From Alistipes sp. CAG:268 (lineage in GTDB: Bacteria; Bacteroidota; Bacteroidia; Bacteroidales; Rikenellaceae), in contig FR891973.1 in assembly GCA_000434235.1 (NCBI GenBank), positions 1 to 54,398 on the forward strand: a DNA stretch of 54,398 nucleotides. The letters run 5' to 3'. Of the stretch, positions 7,808 through 18,204 are shown piece by piece. The position numbers and the translations under genes were made by a program. How positions within the stretch are numbered: the stretch's first letter is position 1; every line of letters begins with the position of its first letter. The notes under the pieces are model-generated. The model saw only the letters and a program-made list of their open reading frames with translations, was not told the DNA's origin and searched no databases.

Positions 7808-9295
7808 CTATTCGACCAGCATATAGCTTGCCGAACGTCCGTTGGGATAGATCCCGTCTATCGAGCGAACCTTCTCGGTCATGCGCTCCAGATCGGAGAC
7901 CGCATAGACCGGGCGGTCGTTGATGTGGGTGATCACGAATCCCTGCTTTACCCGGGCACGGGCCAGAATACCGTCGGACTTCACGCCCACAACCTGCACT
8001 CCGCCACGGATATCGAGTTCGCGACACAACTTCGTCCCGGCGTCGGCGAATTTTCCGCCCAGCGCCTCGACCACATCGACGTCCTCCTTGGTGATGAGTT
8101 CCGTTTTACCAGCCTTATTACGCAAAGTGACGTCAATTTGTTTCACATCACCGTCTCTTTTTACCGAGATTTTCACCTTATCGTTGGGTCGGCGACGCGC
8201 GATCAGCTCCTGCACCGTGGCCGAATCGTTTACCTTCACGCCGTCGATCGAGAGGATGATGTCCCCCTTGCGGATGCCGGCCTCGGAAGCCGAGCCGCCC
8301 TCGACGACGCTGGCCACGTAGATACCGCCCAGCTCCTTGATGCCCAGTTCCTTGCCCTCACTGTCGAGGAAGTCCTGATCCACCGGTCGGAACATGATGC
8401 CCAGCATGGCGCGCTGCACAACGCCGTACTCCTTCAGATCGACCACCACCTTGCGGACGATCGCCTCGGGAATGGCGAACGAATAACCGATGTAGCTGCC
8501 CGTCTGCGACTTGATAAGCGTGTTGATGCCCACCAGTTCACCGCGCGTGTTCACCAGCGCCCCGCCCGAGTTGCCGGGGTTCACCGCTGCGTCGGTCTGG
8601 ATGAACGACTCGATGCGGAAGTCGTTGGGAATAGCTCCCAGGTTGCGCGCCTTGGCGCTCACGATACCGGCCGTGATGGTCGATTGCAGGTCGAAGGGCG
8701 ATCCGATGGCCAGCACCCACTCGCCCAGACGCAGCGCGTCGGACGACCCGAAGGGCAGCGTCGGCAGGTCATCGTCGCCGTCGATCTTCAGCAGGGCCAC
8801 ATCCGTAGCCGAATCCTTGCCGATGAGCTTGGCATCGAACGTCCGTCCGTCGTTGAGCTTCACGCGCAGTTTCGTGGCGCCGTCCACAACGTGGTTGTTG
8901 GTCACCACATAGCCGTCCTTCGAGATGATGACACCCGAACCGCCCGCACGGGCCTCACGGTACTGCGGACGCGAACCGTCGTTGCCGTACTCCTGCGGAA
9001 TGCCGAAGAACTCGAGGAACGGGTCGTAGCTCCGCCGCTGCGGCACCTCGATCTGCTGGATGGCCTCGATATTGACCACGGCCTTCACCGCATTCTCTGC
9101 AGCGTAGGTCAGGTCGGGATACTTGTCGGCCTCATAGGCCGTAAAGTGAGTTCCCAACGAAGGATTGCGTTCCACCTCGCGTTCGATATATTGCACCTCG
9201 GGAGTCCCCTTTCCGGCCCCCATGCTCCAAGCCGTCAGACCGCCTGCCACTGCGGAAACGGCAACAATACCCAAAACAAAAAATGCCTTTTTCAT
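7808..9295 (-). CDS. degQ: periplasmic HtrA/DegP-type serine protease, two PDZ domains
   Basis: A 495-residue envelope protease/chaperone that degrades misfolded exported proteins. The N-terminal 'MKKAFFVLGIVAVSAVAGGL' is a signal peptide or anchor. The trypsin-like domain carries the triad His135 ('VTNNHVVDGA'), Asp165 ('ATDVALLKID') and Ser243 ('NPGNSGGALVN'). PDZ1 spans about 290-390 ('IYVASVVEGGSASEAGIRKG'). PDZ2 spans about 405-490 and includes 'ILARARVKQGFVITHINDRP'. This S1C two-PDZ layout is standard. The gene lies downstream of metK but behind the metK terminator, so it is expressed separately. No envelope-stress promoter was identified in the 120-nt leader. Confidence 0.95.
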   Translation of the reverse strand: MKKAFFVLGIVAVSAVAGGLTAWSMGAGKGTPEVQYIEREVERNPSLGTHFTAYEADKYPDLTYAAENAVKAVVNIEAIQQIEVPQRRSYDPFLEFFGIPQEYGNDGSRPQYREARAGGSGVIISKDGYVVTNNHVVDGATKLRVKLNDGRTFDAKLIGKDSATDVALLKIDGDDDLPTLPFGSSDALRLGEWVLAIGSPFDLQSTITAGIVSAKARNLGAIPNDFRIESFIQTDAAVNPGNSGGALVNTRGELVGINTLIKSQTGSYIGYSFAIPEAIVRKVVVDLKEYGVVQRAMLGIMFRPVDQDFLDSEGKELGIKELGGIYVASVVEGGSASEAGIRKGDIILSIDGVKVNDSATVQELIARRRPNDKVKISVKRDGDVKQIDVTLRNKAGKTELITKEDVDVVEALGGKFADAGTKLCRELDIRGGVQVVGVKSDGILARARVKQGFVITHINDRPVYAVSDLERMTEKVRSIDGIYPNGRSASYMLVE

Positions 9296-9417
9296 AATAA
9301 ATACGGTGTTTAAGTTCTATTAATCCGAGGCTACTTCATTGCATAAGCATTCGTTTTCGATTCGTTACGCAGGACAAACGGGCTCGAAGGTTCAATTAGT
9401 ATGTCCGAAAGTACAAA

Positions 9418-9450
9418 AATTGGGGCATTCCCCGAGAGAATGCCCCAATT
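9418..9450 (-). terminator. rho-independent terminator of metK
   Basis: A perfect 13-bp stem: AATTGGGGCATTC (9418-9430) and GAATGCCCCAATT (9438-9450), loop of 7. On the - strand it is followed by a short T run (AATTTTTG) just after the metK stop. Confidence 0.8.
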
Positions 9451-9469
9451 GCTTGATTTTCCGAATCGG

Positions 9470-10774
9470 TCAGAGTCCGAACTCGCGGCGGATGTCGTCC
9501 ACGGCATCGAGTTTCTCCCACCCGAAGAACTCCACCTCGCGCTCGGTCTCCACGCCGTGCTCCCAAACCTTCACGCTCTTGCGGTAGGGCCGGTTGCCGA
9601 AATGCCCGTAGGAGGCCGTCGCCTCGAAGATCGGGTTCTTCAGGCCGAAACGCTTGACGATTGCGGCAGGACGCAGGTCGAAGAGCTTCCCGATGCGGCG
9701 GGCGATCTCGCCGTCGGTCATGCCGGCAAGCGCTGCCGGGCGCGGCGAACGGTAGGTATCGACATAGATCGAGAGGGGCTGGGCGATGCCGATGGCATAC
9801 GACAGCTCGACGAGCACCTCATCGGCAACCCCCGCAGCCACAAGGTTCTTGGCGATGTGGCGTGCGGCATAGGCGGCCGAACGGTCCACCTTCGAGGAGT
9901 CCTTGCCCGAGAAGGCGCCGCCGCCGTGGGCGCCACGCCCCCCGTAGGTATCGACGATGATCTTGCGGCCCGTGAGACCCGTGTCTCCGTGGGGGCCGCC
10001 GATGACGAACTTGCCCGTGGGGTTCACGTGCAGGATATAGTCGCCCGTAATCAGGTCGGCGAGCTTGTCGCCGGCACGCTCCAGGCGCGCCTTGACGCGC
10101 GGGATGAGGATCGTGCGCACATCCTCGCGGATCCGCTCCTGCATCTGCCGTTCGGCCTCCTTTTCGGAGAGGCCCTCGCCCGGGAGGATAAACTCGTCGT
10201 GCTGCGTCGAGACGACGATCGTGTGCACGCGCAGCGGACGGTTCGTCTGCTCGTCGTACTCGATCGTCACCTGCGACTTCGAATCGGGGCGCAGGTAGGT
10301 CATCACCTTGCCCTCACGGCGGATGACGGCCAGCTCCTTGAGGATCACGTGCGAGAGGATGAGCGTCGCGGGCATGAACTCGCGCGTCTCGTTGCAGGCG
10401 TAACCGAACATGATGCCCTGGTCGCCGGCCCCCTGCTCCTCCTCGGCTTCGCGAACGACGCCCTGGTTGATGTCGGACGACTGCTCGTGGATGGCCGAGA
10501 CGACGCCGCACGAGTTGCCGTCGAAGCGGTAGTCGCCCCTGGTGTAGCCGATGCGGTTGATGACGCGGCGCGCCACGTCCTGCACATCGACATAGGCCTC
10601 CGAGCGCACCTCGCCGGCGACGACCACGAGGCCCGTCGTGCAGAGGGTTTCGCAGGCGACCTTCGAGTTGGGGTCGTGGCGGAGGAATTCGTCGAGAATG
10701 GCGTCGGAAATCTGATCCGAGACCTTATCGGGGTGTCCCTCGGACACCGATTCCGATGTAAACAAAAAGCCCAT
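9470..10774 (-). CDS. metK: S-adenosylmethionine synthetase
   Basis: A 434-residue cytosolic enzyme making SAM from methionine and ATP. The start at 10774 gives [20 protein letters not shown], the invariant family N-terminus with the catalytic His of 'GHPDK'; the open frame upstream of it is the riboswitch leader. ATP-binding '[13 protein letters not shown]' lies in the middle, and the phosphate-binding P-loop-like '[20 protein letters not shown]' and '[14 protein letters not shown]' follow. This is the longer Bacteroidota form. Expression is likely under SAM feedback through the SAM-II-like element in its 5' leader. metH and metF in this window supply its methionine. Confidence 0.98.
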   Translation of the reverse strand: MGFLFTSESVSEGHPDKVSDQISDAILDEFLRHDPNSKVACETLCTTGLVVVAGEVRSEAYVDVQDVARRVINRIGYTRGDYRFDGNSCGVVSAIHEQSSDINQGVVREAEEEQGAGDQGIMFGYACNETREFMPATLILSHVILKELAVIRREGKVMTYLRPDSKSQVTIEYDEQTNRPLRVHTIVVSTQHDEFILPGEGLSEKEAERQMQERIREDVRTILIPRVKARLERAGDKLADLITGDYILHVNPTGKFVIGGPHGDTGLTGRKIIVDTYGGRGAHGGGAFSGKDSSKVDRSAAYAARHIAKNLVAAGVADEVLVELSYAIGIAQPLSIYVDTYRSPRPAALAGMTDGEIARRIGKLFDLRPAAIVKRFGLKNPIFEATASYGHFGNRPYRKSVKVWEHGVETEREVEFFGWEKLDAVDDIRREFGL

Positions 10775-10839
10775 TGTTATCCGTTTTTTAGGGTTAAACG
10801 TATAAAATGGGAAAAATTGGCTGTTGGAATAAAAAATGT

Positions 10840-10892
10840 GCTGTTTTAGCGATTTTTTACTGTGGTTTGCAATCAGTCCAAATCTTTCCACA
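10840..10892 (-). promoter_or_regulatory. SAM-II-type riboswitch in the metK leader
   Basis: The 53-nt RNA starts 5'-UGUGG (10892-10888), which pairs with CCACA (10865-10861), enclosing GAUUU and AUUGCAAA. It is followed by an A-rich strand and GCUAAAA (10850-10844). Order and spacing match the SAM-II/metA aptamer as I recall it from Agrobacterium: P1, GAUUU, AUUGCAA, P1', A-rich joining strand, GCUAAAA. The loop GAUU can pair with the 3' AAUC to make the H-type pseudoknot. It begins about 20 nt after the predicted transcription start and ends 65 nt before the metK ATG. The assignment is from memory of the consensus, without a covariance search. Confidence 0.7.
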
Positions 10893-10916
10893 TTTCCCGC
10901 GTGACAGACGGGACCG

Positions 10917-10924
10917 CAAAGATA
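10917..10924 (-). promoter_or_regulatory. -7 box of the metK promoter
   Basis: TATCTTTG on the - strand is an exact match to the Bacteroidota -7 element. It predicts a start near 10910 and an unusually long leader of about 135 nt that contains the riboswitch. The remaining stretch to the tkt terminator (10925-11055) shows no gene or structure I can support. Confidence 0.65.
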
Positions 10925-11057
10925 CGCATTTTTTCCGGATTCGCACCATCGGCCCGTTTTTTTTCGTCCCGCACCGCAGGTTTCGGGTTCCCCGCATCCC
11001 GCAGCCGGCTCCGACACCGGACATACCGGGACGGGATGCCGGCATGCCACCCCCGAA

Positions 11058-11100
11058 AAACGGGAACGGACCGCCGGCAGCCGGCAGTCCGTTCCCGTTT
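11058..11100 (-). terminator. rho-independent terminator of tkt
   Basis: A 14-bp perfect stem, AAACGGGAACGGAC (11058-11071) and GTCCGTTCCCGTTT (11087-11100), enclosing a second GC-rich palindrome. On the - strand it ends in a T run. It lies 18 nt past the tkt stop. Confidence 0.85.
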
Positions 11101-11117
11101 CATGGCTGAAGCACGCC

Positions 11118-13151
11118 TCAGCGGCCCAGCATCTTCTTCACCTCGGCGGCCACGGTGGCTCCGTTGTAACCGAACTTCTCGTCGAGCACCTTGAAGGGAG
11201 CCGAGTAGCCGAAATGGTCGAGTCCGTGGATCGTGCCGTTCTCGCCGACAAGACCCCGCAGCGTCACGGGAAGACCCGACGTAAGGCCGTAGCGCGGCAC
11301 TCCGGCCGGCAGCACGCTCTCCTGGTAGGAGCGGGGCTGGTCGCGGAACAGCCCCTCGCTCGGAACACTGACCACGCGCACGGCGATTCCTTCGGCCGCA
11401 AGCTGTTCGGCCCCCTCGACCAGCGTCGATACCTCCGAACCCGATGCAATCAGGATGGCGGCCGGCTTGGCGGCATCCATCACGACATAGCCTCCCTTGG
11501 CGGCCTGCACGGCCTCCTCGCGGCGGCTCGTCGAGCCCATCGCCTTGAGGCTGCGGATATTCTGCCGCGAGAGAACCAGCGCCACGGGACGCTGCTCCTC
11601 CAGAGCCAGTTTCCAGGCCATCACCGCCTCGTCACCGTCGGCCGGGCGCAGCACGACCATCGAGCGTTCGCCGCGGTGGTTCTTCAGGTGCTCCATCAGC
11701 CGGATCTGCATCTCCTGCTCGACAGGCTGGTGCGTCGGACCGTCCTCGCCCACGCGGAACGAATCGTGCGACCAAACGTAGATCACGTGCAGGCGCATGA
11801 GCGCCGACAGGCGGACGGCCGGCTTCATGTAGTCCGAGAAGACGAAGAAGGTGCCGCACGCGGGGATTACGCCTCCATGCAGTGCCATGCCGTTCATCAC
11901 GCAGGCCATCGTCAGCTCCGAGACGCCGGCCTGGAGGAACTGCCCCGTGAAGTCGCCCTTCACAATGGGTCTGGTTTTCTTGAGGAAGCCGTCGGTTTTG
12001 TCCGAATTCGAAAGGTCGGCCGACGAAACGATCATGTTACCCACCTTCTCGGCGTAGACGCCCAGCACGGCGGCCGAAGCGGCGCGCGTCGCCACGTCGG
12101 GCTTCACCTCGATCGTCTTGTAGTCGATCTCGGGGAGTTTTCCCGAGAAGTAGTCGTCGAGCTTGCGGGCCAGGTCCTTGTGCTCCGAACGCCACGACTT
12201 CTCGACGGCGGCCTGACGGGCAGCCCACTCGCGCAGCTGCTCGCGACGCTCGGCGAAGACCTCGCGGCTCTCGTCGAAGACGGCGAACGGATCGTCGGGG
12301 TTTCCGCCCAGGTTCTTCACCGTGGCAGCCAGGTCAGCTCCGGCGGCCGAGAGGGGCTGTCCGTGCGTCGATACCTTGTCCTCGAAGCTCGTGCCGTCGG
12401 CGGCCATGGCCCCCTTGGCCATCACCGTGCGGCCGATGATCAGCGTCGGGCGCTCCGTCTCGCTGTCGGCGGCGACCAGCGCCTCGCGGATGGCGTTGAT
12501 GTTGTGTCCGTCGATGGTCAGGACGTTCCAGCCCCAGGCCTCGTATTTCATCGCCACGTTCTCCGTATCCACCTCATCGACCTTGGTCGAGAGCTGCACG
12601 TTGTTGGCGTCGTAGTACATGATGAAGTTCGAGAGCCCGAGATGGCCCGCAATGCGGCCGACGCCCTGCGAAATCTCCTCCTCGATGCCGCCGTCCGAGA
12701 TGTAGGCATAGGTCTTGTGTGCCATCCACTCGCCGAAACGGGCCGCGAGGAAGCGCTCGGCAATCGCGGCGCCCAGCGCCATGGCATGTCCCTGTCCGAG
12801 CGGGCCCGAGGTATTCTCCACGCCGCGCAGCACGTCCGTCTCGGGATGTCCCGGCGTCACGCTGCCCCACTGACGCAGCGACTGCAGGTCCTCGGTCTTG
12901 TAGTGGCCGGCCAGCGACAGCGTCGCATAGAGCATCGGCGACATGTGCCCCGGATCGAGGAAAAACCGGTCGCGGTGGGGATATGCCATGTTGTCGGGAT
13001 CGTAACGGAGAAACTCCGCATAGAGCACCGTGATGAAGTCGGCGCCGCCCATGGCACCGCCCGGATGCCCCGACTTCGCCTTCTCGACCATGGCGGCCGA
13101 CAGGATGCGGACGTTGTCGGCTACGCGCGTAAGTTTGGTATTGGTAGACAT
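11118..13151 (-). CDS. tkt: transketolase
   Basis: A 677-residue thiamine-diphosphate enzyme of the non-oxidative pentose phosphate pathway. The start at 13151 gives [20 protein letters not shown]; an upstream ATG would lie in the leader. The N-terminal pyrophosphate domain has '[15 protein letters not shown]' (near 24-38), 'TPGHPETD' and '[14 protein letters not shown]'. The Mg-ThDP motif appears as '[10 protein letters not shown]' with downstream '[10 protein letters not shown]'. The pyrimidine domain (about 350-520) includes '[14 protein letters not shown]'. A C-terminal transketolase domain follows. Length is standard. It is a single-gene unit with its own -7 box and terminator, downstream of clpX. 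Confidence 0.97.
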   Translation of the reverse strand: MSTNTKLTRVADNVRILSAAMVEKAKSGHPGGAMGGADFITVLYAEFLRYDPDNMAYPHRDRFFLDPGHMSPMLYATLSLAGHYKTEDLQSLRQWGSVTPGHPETDVLRGVENTSGPLGQGHAMALGAAIAERFLAARFGEWMAHKTYAYISDGGIEEEISQGVGRIAGHLGLSNFIMYYDANNVQLSTKVDEVDTENVAMKYEAWGWNVLTIDGHNINAIREALVAADSETERPTLIIGRTVMAKGAMAADGTSFEDKVSTHGQPLSAAGADLAATVKNLGGNPDDPFAVFDESREVFAERREQLREWAARQAAVEKSWRSEHKDLARKLDDYFSGKLPEIDYKTIEVKPDVATRAASAAVLGVYAEKVGNMIVSSADLSNSDKTDGFLKKTRPIVKGDFTGQFLQAGVSELTMACVMNGMALHGGVIPACGTFFVFSDYMKPAVRLSALMRLHVIYVWSHDSFRVGEDGPTHQPVEQEMQIRLMEHLKNHRGERSMVVLRPADGDEAVMAWKLALEEQRPVALVLSRQNIRSLKAMGSTSRREEAVQAAKGGYVVMDAAKPAAILIASGSEVSTLVEGAEQLAAEGIAVRVVSVPSEGLFRDQPRSYQESVLPAGVPRYGLTSGLPVTLRGLVGENGTIHGLDHFGYSAPFKVLDEKFGYNGATVAAEVKKMLGR

Positions 13152-13182
13152 ATCATTTAAGGTTAAAGTTCGTTCCAGCACA

Positions 13183-13190
13183 CAAAATTA
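13183..13190 (-). promoter_or_regulatory. -7 box of the tkt promoter
   Basis: TAATTTTG on the - strand matches TAnnTTTG exactly, about 32 nt upstream of the tkt start codon and inside the short clpX-tkt gap. Confidence 0.5.
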
Positions 13191-13204
13191 GCAGAATCTT
13201 CCGC

Positions 13205-14476
<1,272 letters not shown>

Positions 14477-14487
14477 GCGGTTTCTTC

Positions 14488-15159
14488 CTATTTTTCACGT
14501 TTGGCGAGCACCTCGTCGATCAGACCGTAGTCACGGGCCTCGGCGGCCGTGAGCCAGTAGTCGCGGTCGGCATCCTTCTCGATCTTGCGGATCGGAACCC
14601 CCGAATGCGCCGCAAGGATCTCGTAGAGCTCGCGTTTGGTTTTCATCATCTCGCGGGCCGTGATCTCGATGTCGGAGGCCTGGCCCTGCGCACCGCCCAG
14701 CGGCTGGTGGATCATCACCCGCGAATGGGGCAGCGCCGAGCGCTTGCCCCGGGCGCCCGCCGTCAGCAGCACGGCGCCCATCGAGGCTGCCAGCCCAGTG
14801 CAGATCGTCGCCACGTCGGGTGCCACGAGCTGCATCGTGTCGTAGATGCCCAGACCGGCCGAGACCGATCCGCCCGGCGAGTTGATGTAGATCTGGATAT
14901 CCTTGTCGGGATCGACCGACTCGAGGAAGAGCAGCTGGGCCTGGATGATGTTGGCGGCATCGTCGTAGATCGGCGCCCCGAGGAAGATGATGCGGTCCAT
15001 CATCAGCCGCGAAAAGACATCCATCGTGGCGACGTTCAGCTGGCGCTCCTCGATGATCGTCGGCGAGACATAGGACGCGCTCACCGACTGGAAATCGTGC
15101 AGGCAGAGCGAACTGATCCCGCAGTGTTTCCGTGCGTATTTTTCAAATTCCGAAGACAT
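14488..15159 (-). CDS. clpP: ATP-dependent Clp protease proteolytic subunit
   Basis: A 223-residue serine peptidase forming the tetradecameric barrel of ClpXP. The triad is visible as Ser126 in '[11 protein letters not shown]', His151 in '[11 protein letters not shown]', and an Asp about 50 residues later. '[19 protein letters not shown]' (91-109) is the oxyanion strand region. '[20 protein letters not shown]' matches the head-domain helices. The N-terminal extension of about 25 residues is longer than the mature core and may be processed. It is first gene of the clpP-clpX unit, with an exact -7 box 58 nt upstream. Confidence 0.97.
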   Translation of the reverse strand: MSSEFEKYARKHCGISSLCLHDFQSVSASYVSPTIIEERQLNVATMDVFSRLMMDRIIFLGAPIYDDAANIIQAQLLFLESVDPDKDIQIYINSPGGSVSAGLGIYDTMQLVAPDVATICTGLAASMGAVLLTAGARGKRSALPHSRVMIHQPLGGAQGQASDIEITAREMMKTKRELYEILAAHSGVPIRKIEKDADRDYWLTAAEARDYGLIDEVLAKREK

Positions 15160-15216
15160 GTCGTTGGTGTGTTTTGCTCAAAAAAAGGACTTTGCAAACA
15201 TCACGCCTGCAAAGTC

Positions 15217-15224
15217 CAAAGATA
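15217..15224 (-). promoter_or_regulatory. -7 box of the clpP-clpX promoter
   Basis: TATCTTTG on the - strand is an exact -7 element in the 83-nt gap between tig and clpP, giving clpPX a start independent of tig. Confidence 0.62.
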
Positions 15225-15242
15225 CGGATTTTTCCGCAATTT

Positions 15243-16568
15243 TTACAGTGCCTGGGCCATTTTGGCAAAATCCTCCGAGGAGACGGCCTTCTCCGAAACC
15301 TTGATCTTCGACTTGATGTCCTCGACCACCTTCGTCTCGTAGAGCTTCTCGTAGATCTTCTGTCCCTGCTCCTTGTCGGCGAGGATCTTCTCGGCATAGC
15401 CGGCCAGCATCTCGTCGGGAGCCGACGGCATGCCGTACTGCGCGAACTGCGCGGCGGCCAGCGCCTTGGCCTCGGCCTCGGCCTCCTCCTTCGACACGCT
15501 CAGGTTGTCGGCCTTGATGAAGTGCTTCTGGAGGTAGTTCCACGTAAACATCTTGAGGAACTGGTCGAAATCCTTCTCGATCTCCTCCATCGAGAACTTG
15601 CCCTCGTTGATCGTATAGAGCCAGCGCTTGAGGAATGCCTCGGGCATCTTCAGGTCGGCCTTCTTGAGCAGGAAGTCACGCAGCTGGAGCGTGAAGAGGT
15701 AGTCGCTCTCGCGGCGCAGCTCCGACTGGATCTGTGCGTCGATGAACTGCTCGAACTCCTCGGCCGTCTTCACGTTGCCGGCCGGGAAGGCCATCTTGAA
15801 GAACTCCTCCGTAAGCTCCGGCTCGGCGAACTTGCGGATCTTCGTGATCTCCAGTTCGAACTCGGGATTGATGCCCTCCAGCTCGTTCTCCTTGACCTGC
15901 AGGCAGGCGGCACGCTGCGACGGGTTCTTGTAGAGCTCGTTGATATTGACCTTCGTCTTGAAGCCGACCTTCTGGCCGATGAAGGGCTTGCGCTCCTCCT
16001 CCGACATCGAGATCAGCCCGACGTAGGCATCCTCGACCTTCATGTCGCCGTTGTCAAGCGTCACGGTCAGCGCCTCGTCCGAGGCAACCTGCTCGGCATC
16101 GACCAGACGGCCGAAACGGCGGAGGAAGTTCGAGCGGTAGTCGTCGTGCATCTTCTTGTCCACCTTGATCGAGTGGTAGGTCATCTTATCCTTGTCCGAA
16201 AGTTCCAGCTTGATCTCGGGAGCCTCGCCGATCTCGAACACGAACTCGAACTCGGTGCCGTTCTCGAAGTCGAAGGCGCCCTGCTCCTCCGAGGGAATCA
16301 CGTCGCCCAGGTAGTCGATGTTCTCCTTCTGGAGGTACTCGAACACGGAGTTCGAAGCCTTCCGGTAGGACTGCTCGGCCACGACGCCCTTGCCGTACAT
16401 CTTCTTGATGATGCCCATCGGCACCATGCCGGGACGGAAACCGGGGATATTGGCCTTGCGGCGATACTCGCGCAGCGCCTTCTCGACCTCCTGCGCATAA
16501 TCCTGCTCGCCCACGGTCACCCGGATGAGCGAGGTGTTCTGTTCGCGTTGTTCTCTTACGATATTCAT
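15243..16568 (-). CDS. tig: trigger factor, ribosome-associated chaperone
   Basis: A 441-residue cytosolic chaperone. The N-terminal ribosome-binding domain carries 'RRKANIPGFRPGMVPMGIIK' (about 35-54), matching the loop that docks on ribosomal protein L23. The middle part (about 150-240) is the poorly conserved PPIase-like domain. The rest is the long helical substrate-binding arm, rich in Glu and Lys, ending 'SSEDFAKMAQAL'. Bacteroidota trigger factors are divergent in the PPIase core, as here. It lies just upstream of clpP-clpX, the common proteostasis order. Confidence 0.95.
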   Translation of the reverse strand: MNIVREQREQNTSLIRVTVGEQDYAQEVEKALREYRRKANIPGFRPGMVPMGIIKKMYGKGVVAEQSYRKASNSVFEYLQKENIDYLGDVIPSEEQGAFDFENGTEFEFVFEIGEAPEIKLELSDKDKMTYHSIKVDKKMHDDYRSNFLRRFGRLVDAEQVASDEALTVTLDNGDMKVEDAYVGLISMSEEERKPFIGQKVGFKTKVNINELYKNPSQRAACLQVKENELEGINPEFELEITKIRKFAEPELTEEFFKMAFPAGNVKTAEEFEQFIDAQIQSELRRESDYLFTLQLRDFLLKKADLKMPEAFLKRWLYTINEGKFSMEEIEKDFDQFLKMFTWNYLQKHFIKADNLSVSKEEAEAEAKALAAAQFAQYGMPSAPDEMLAGYAEKILADKEQGQKIYEKLYETKVVEDIKSKIKVSEKAVSSEDFAKMAQAL

Positions 16569-16615
16569 ATTGAATGTGTTATGTATTTTGTTCTGAATCG
16601 CGTGGAATCGGAGCG

Positions 16616-16623
16616 CAAAGATA
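16616..16623 (-). promoter_or_regulatory. -7 box of the tig promoter
   Basis: TATCTTTG on the - strand, about 48 nt upstream of the tig start, with a TTG near 16642-16645 about 19 nt further upstream as a -33 core. No other structure was recognised up to the end of the next gene at 16762. Confidence 0.62.
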
Positions 16624-16761
16624 CGAAATTATGCGCGAACGGCAATGCCTGCGGCACATAATTTTTCCGCACCCGTCCTTTTCCAACGCCGCGCGCATGC
16701 TCCGGCAGGCACGCACAAGCCCGGCAGACACACTCCCGCGGACACACCCGCCGGGAGCCCG

Positions 16762-18057
16762 CTATTCGGCCAGCCAGCCCTCGAGCGTCCGCACGGCCTC
16801 CTCACGCATCGCCTCGGGCAGCGTGGCGATCCGCGTGCGGTGGCTGCCGCCCGGCTGGATGAAGGTCTTCATGTTGCGCTTGTCGGGCGTCACGAGCCAC
16901 GCAGCTCCGGGAGCCGTCCACGGATCGTCGCCGCCGTAGATCATGATCATGCGGGGATCGTTCTTCTTCAGGTAGCGTACGATCTTGCGGTAGAGCCGCT
17001 TCGAGAACTTCTCGCCACGCAGCTGCTCCGAGAGGAAGATGCGGCGCAGGTAGTCCTCCGTATCGACCGACGTGTAGGCACGGAAGGGCTCCGCATCGTA
17101 GGGATAGTAGCCCAACTCGCGGGCGGCCTGCACGAAGAAGGGTGCCTGGGCATTGCCCTCGGAGAAGTAGTCGGGTCCGGCGTTGGCCAGCAGACATTGG
17201 AGCACCTCTTCGTCCGGAGCGTCCGCGGCCGGAAGGACCGACACCTCCTGTCCCCACTGCCAGTAGGAGAAGCCGAACTCCAGCACGCAGTAGTCGAAGA
17301 CCTCTTCGACGGGGATGCGGAACGTGTAGCCCTTCTGCCTGCAGAAGGCCTCGAATCCGGGCAGCAGCTCCGCCTTGCGGCGGAACGCCTCCGTCTGGAA
17401 GGCCTTGACGGCCGCACGCTCCCCGGCCGTGCCCACCTGCGCGAGGTAGGGGCCGAAACGCTTGTCCTCGCGGCTGTCGCACACCGGGCCGACATAGGGC
17501 ACGTAGATATCCACGTCATCGGGGAAATAGGCGGCGTAGAGCATCGTCGTCGTACCGCCCTTGCTGATGCCCGAAGCGATCCACTTGCCCGGATAGAGCG
17601 TCTCGAAGAGCGTCTTGATCCGGTGCAGGTCGCAGGCCGAGTTCTCTGCCGTCAGGTACTTCCAGTCGAGCGGTTCGGGCGTCGAACGGTCGAAATAGCG
17701 GTGCTCGACGAAGACGATGTTCGCGTCGAAAAGTTCCGAAAGTTCGTCGCGGTAACGCTCCGGCAGGGCAAAGCCTGCATCGTAACCCTGCGTGATGAGC
17801 ACCGTCGGGCGGTCCCAGCCCACATGCATCACCAGAACACGCTGCTCGAAACTCCCCTTGTCGGGATGGCGCCAGTCGAGGGGCTGCGTGAGCATCACCT
17901 CGTATTTTCCGGCAAACGGGCCGGCAGGCAGCGGTTTGGTCTCGCACACGCCGTCGAGCGCGGCGATGCGCCGTTCGATCTCGCCGTCGGGCGCCCCGAA
18001 GGCGAGGGTCAGCGACGCCACAAGGGCGAGGCTCAGCAGAGTCAATCGTTTCAGCAT
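16762..18057 (-). CDS. secreted S37-family (PS-10 / tripeptidyl aminopeptidase-like) serine peptidase
   Basis: A 431-residue alpha/beta-hydrolase peptidase with an N-terminal signal peptide (MLKRLTLLSLALVASLTLAF, start 18057). The nucleophile elbow 'GISKGG' contains Ser165. It is preceded by 'DWRHPDKGSFEQRV' (61-74), 'VLITQGYD' and 'FVEHRYFDRSTPEPLDW' (116-132), the conserved strand-turn segments of S37/S28 peptidases. Candidates for the acid and base are Asp in 'IYGGDDPW' and His in 'QPGGSHRTRI' near the C-terminus. It probably clips tripeptides in the periplasm or outside the cell. It is monocistronic and divergent from the cyclotransferase operon. S28 is a close alternative family name. 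Confidence 0.85.
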   Translation of the reverse strand: MLKRLTLLSLALVASLTLAFGAPDGEIERRIAALDGVCETKPLPAGPFAGKYEVMLTQPLDWRHPDKGSFEQRVLVMHVGWDRPTVLITQGYDAGFALPERYRDELSELFDANIVFVEHRYFDRSTPEPLDWKYLTAENSACDLHRIKTLFETLYPGKWIASGISKGGTTTMLYAAYFPDDVDIYVPYVGPVCDSREDKRFGPYLAQVGTAGERAAVKAFQTEAFRRKAELLPGFEAFCRQKGYTFRIPVEEVFDYCVLEFGFSYWQWGQEVSVLPAADAPDEEVLQCLLANAGPDYFSEGNAQAPFFVQAARELGYYPYDAEPFRAYTSVDTEDYLRRIFLSEQLRGEKFSKRLYRKIVRYLKKNDPRMIMIYGGDDPWTAPGAAWLVTPDKRNMKTFIQPGGSHRTRIATLPEAMREEAVRTLEGWLAE

Positions 18058-18084
18058 AGCGGATAAGGTCGTTGGTTGAACATA

Positions 18085-18092
18085 CAAAGATA
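18085..18092 (-). promoter_or_regulatory. -7 box of the S37 peptidase promoter
   Basis: TATCTTTG on the - strand, 28 nt upstream of the start codon. A TTTG on the same strand at 18117-18120 could be the -33 element, though the 24-nt spacing is slightly long. Confidence 0.58.
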
Positions 18093-18156
18093 GAAAATTT
18101 TCGCCGTCCCGCAATACAAAACGGCCCTCAGGCGCGGATTAATGGTACAAAATCCG

Positions 18157-18203
18157 TATCTTTGCGTGCTTGTATCCGCCTCCGGGGAGGCGATTCCCGA
18201 TAC
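18157..18203 (+). promoter_or_regulatory. promoter -7 box and leader hairpin of the cyclotransferase-metH operon
   Basis: TATCTTTG at 18157-18164 is an exact -7 element. Immediately before the ATG the leader can fold into CGCCTC/GAGGCG (18177-18182 / 18187-18192). An outer GTATC/GATAC pair (18172-18176 / 18199-18203) closes it 1 nt from the start codon. The hairpin could hold the start region, but no known riboswitch consensus was seen. Confidence 0.55.
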
Positions 18204-18204
18204 C

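Noticed and set aside
18172..18203. The leader hairpin before the cyclotransferase-metH operon as a SAM or cobalamin riboswitch.
   Set aside because: It is far too short and lacks any conserved aptamer sequence; only a simple nested hairpin is present.
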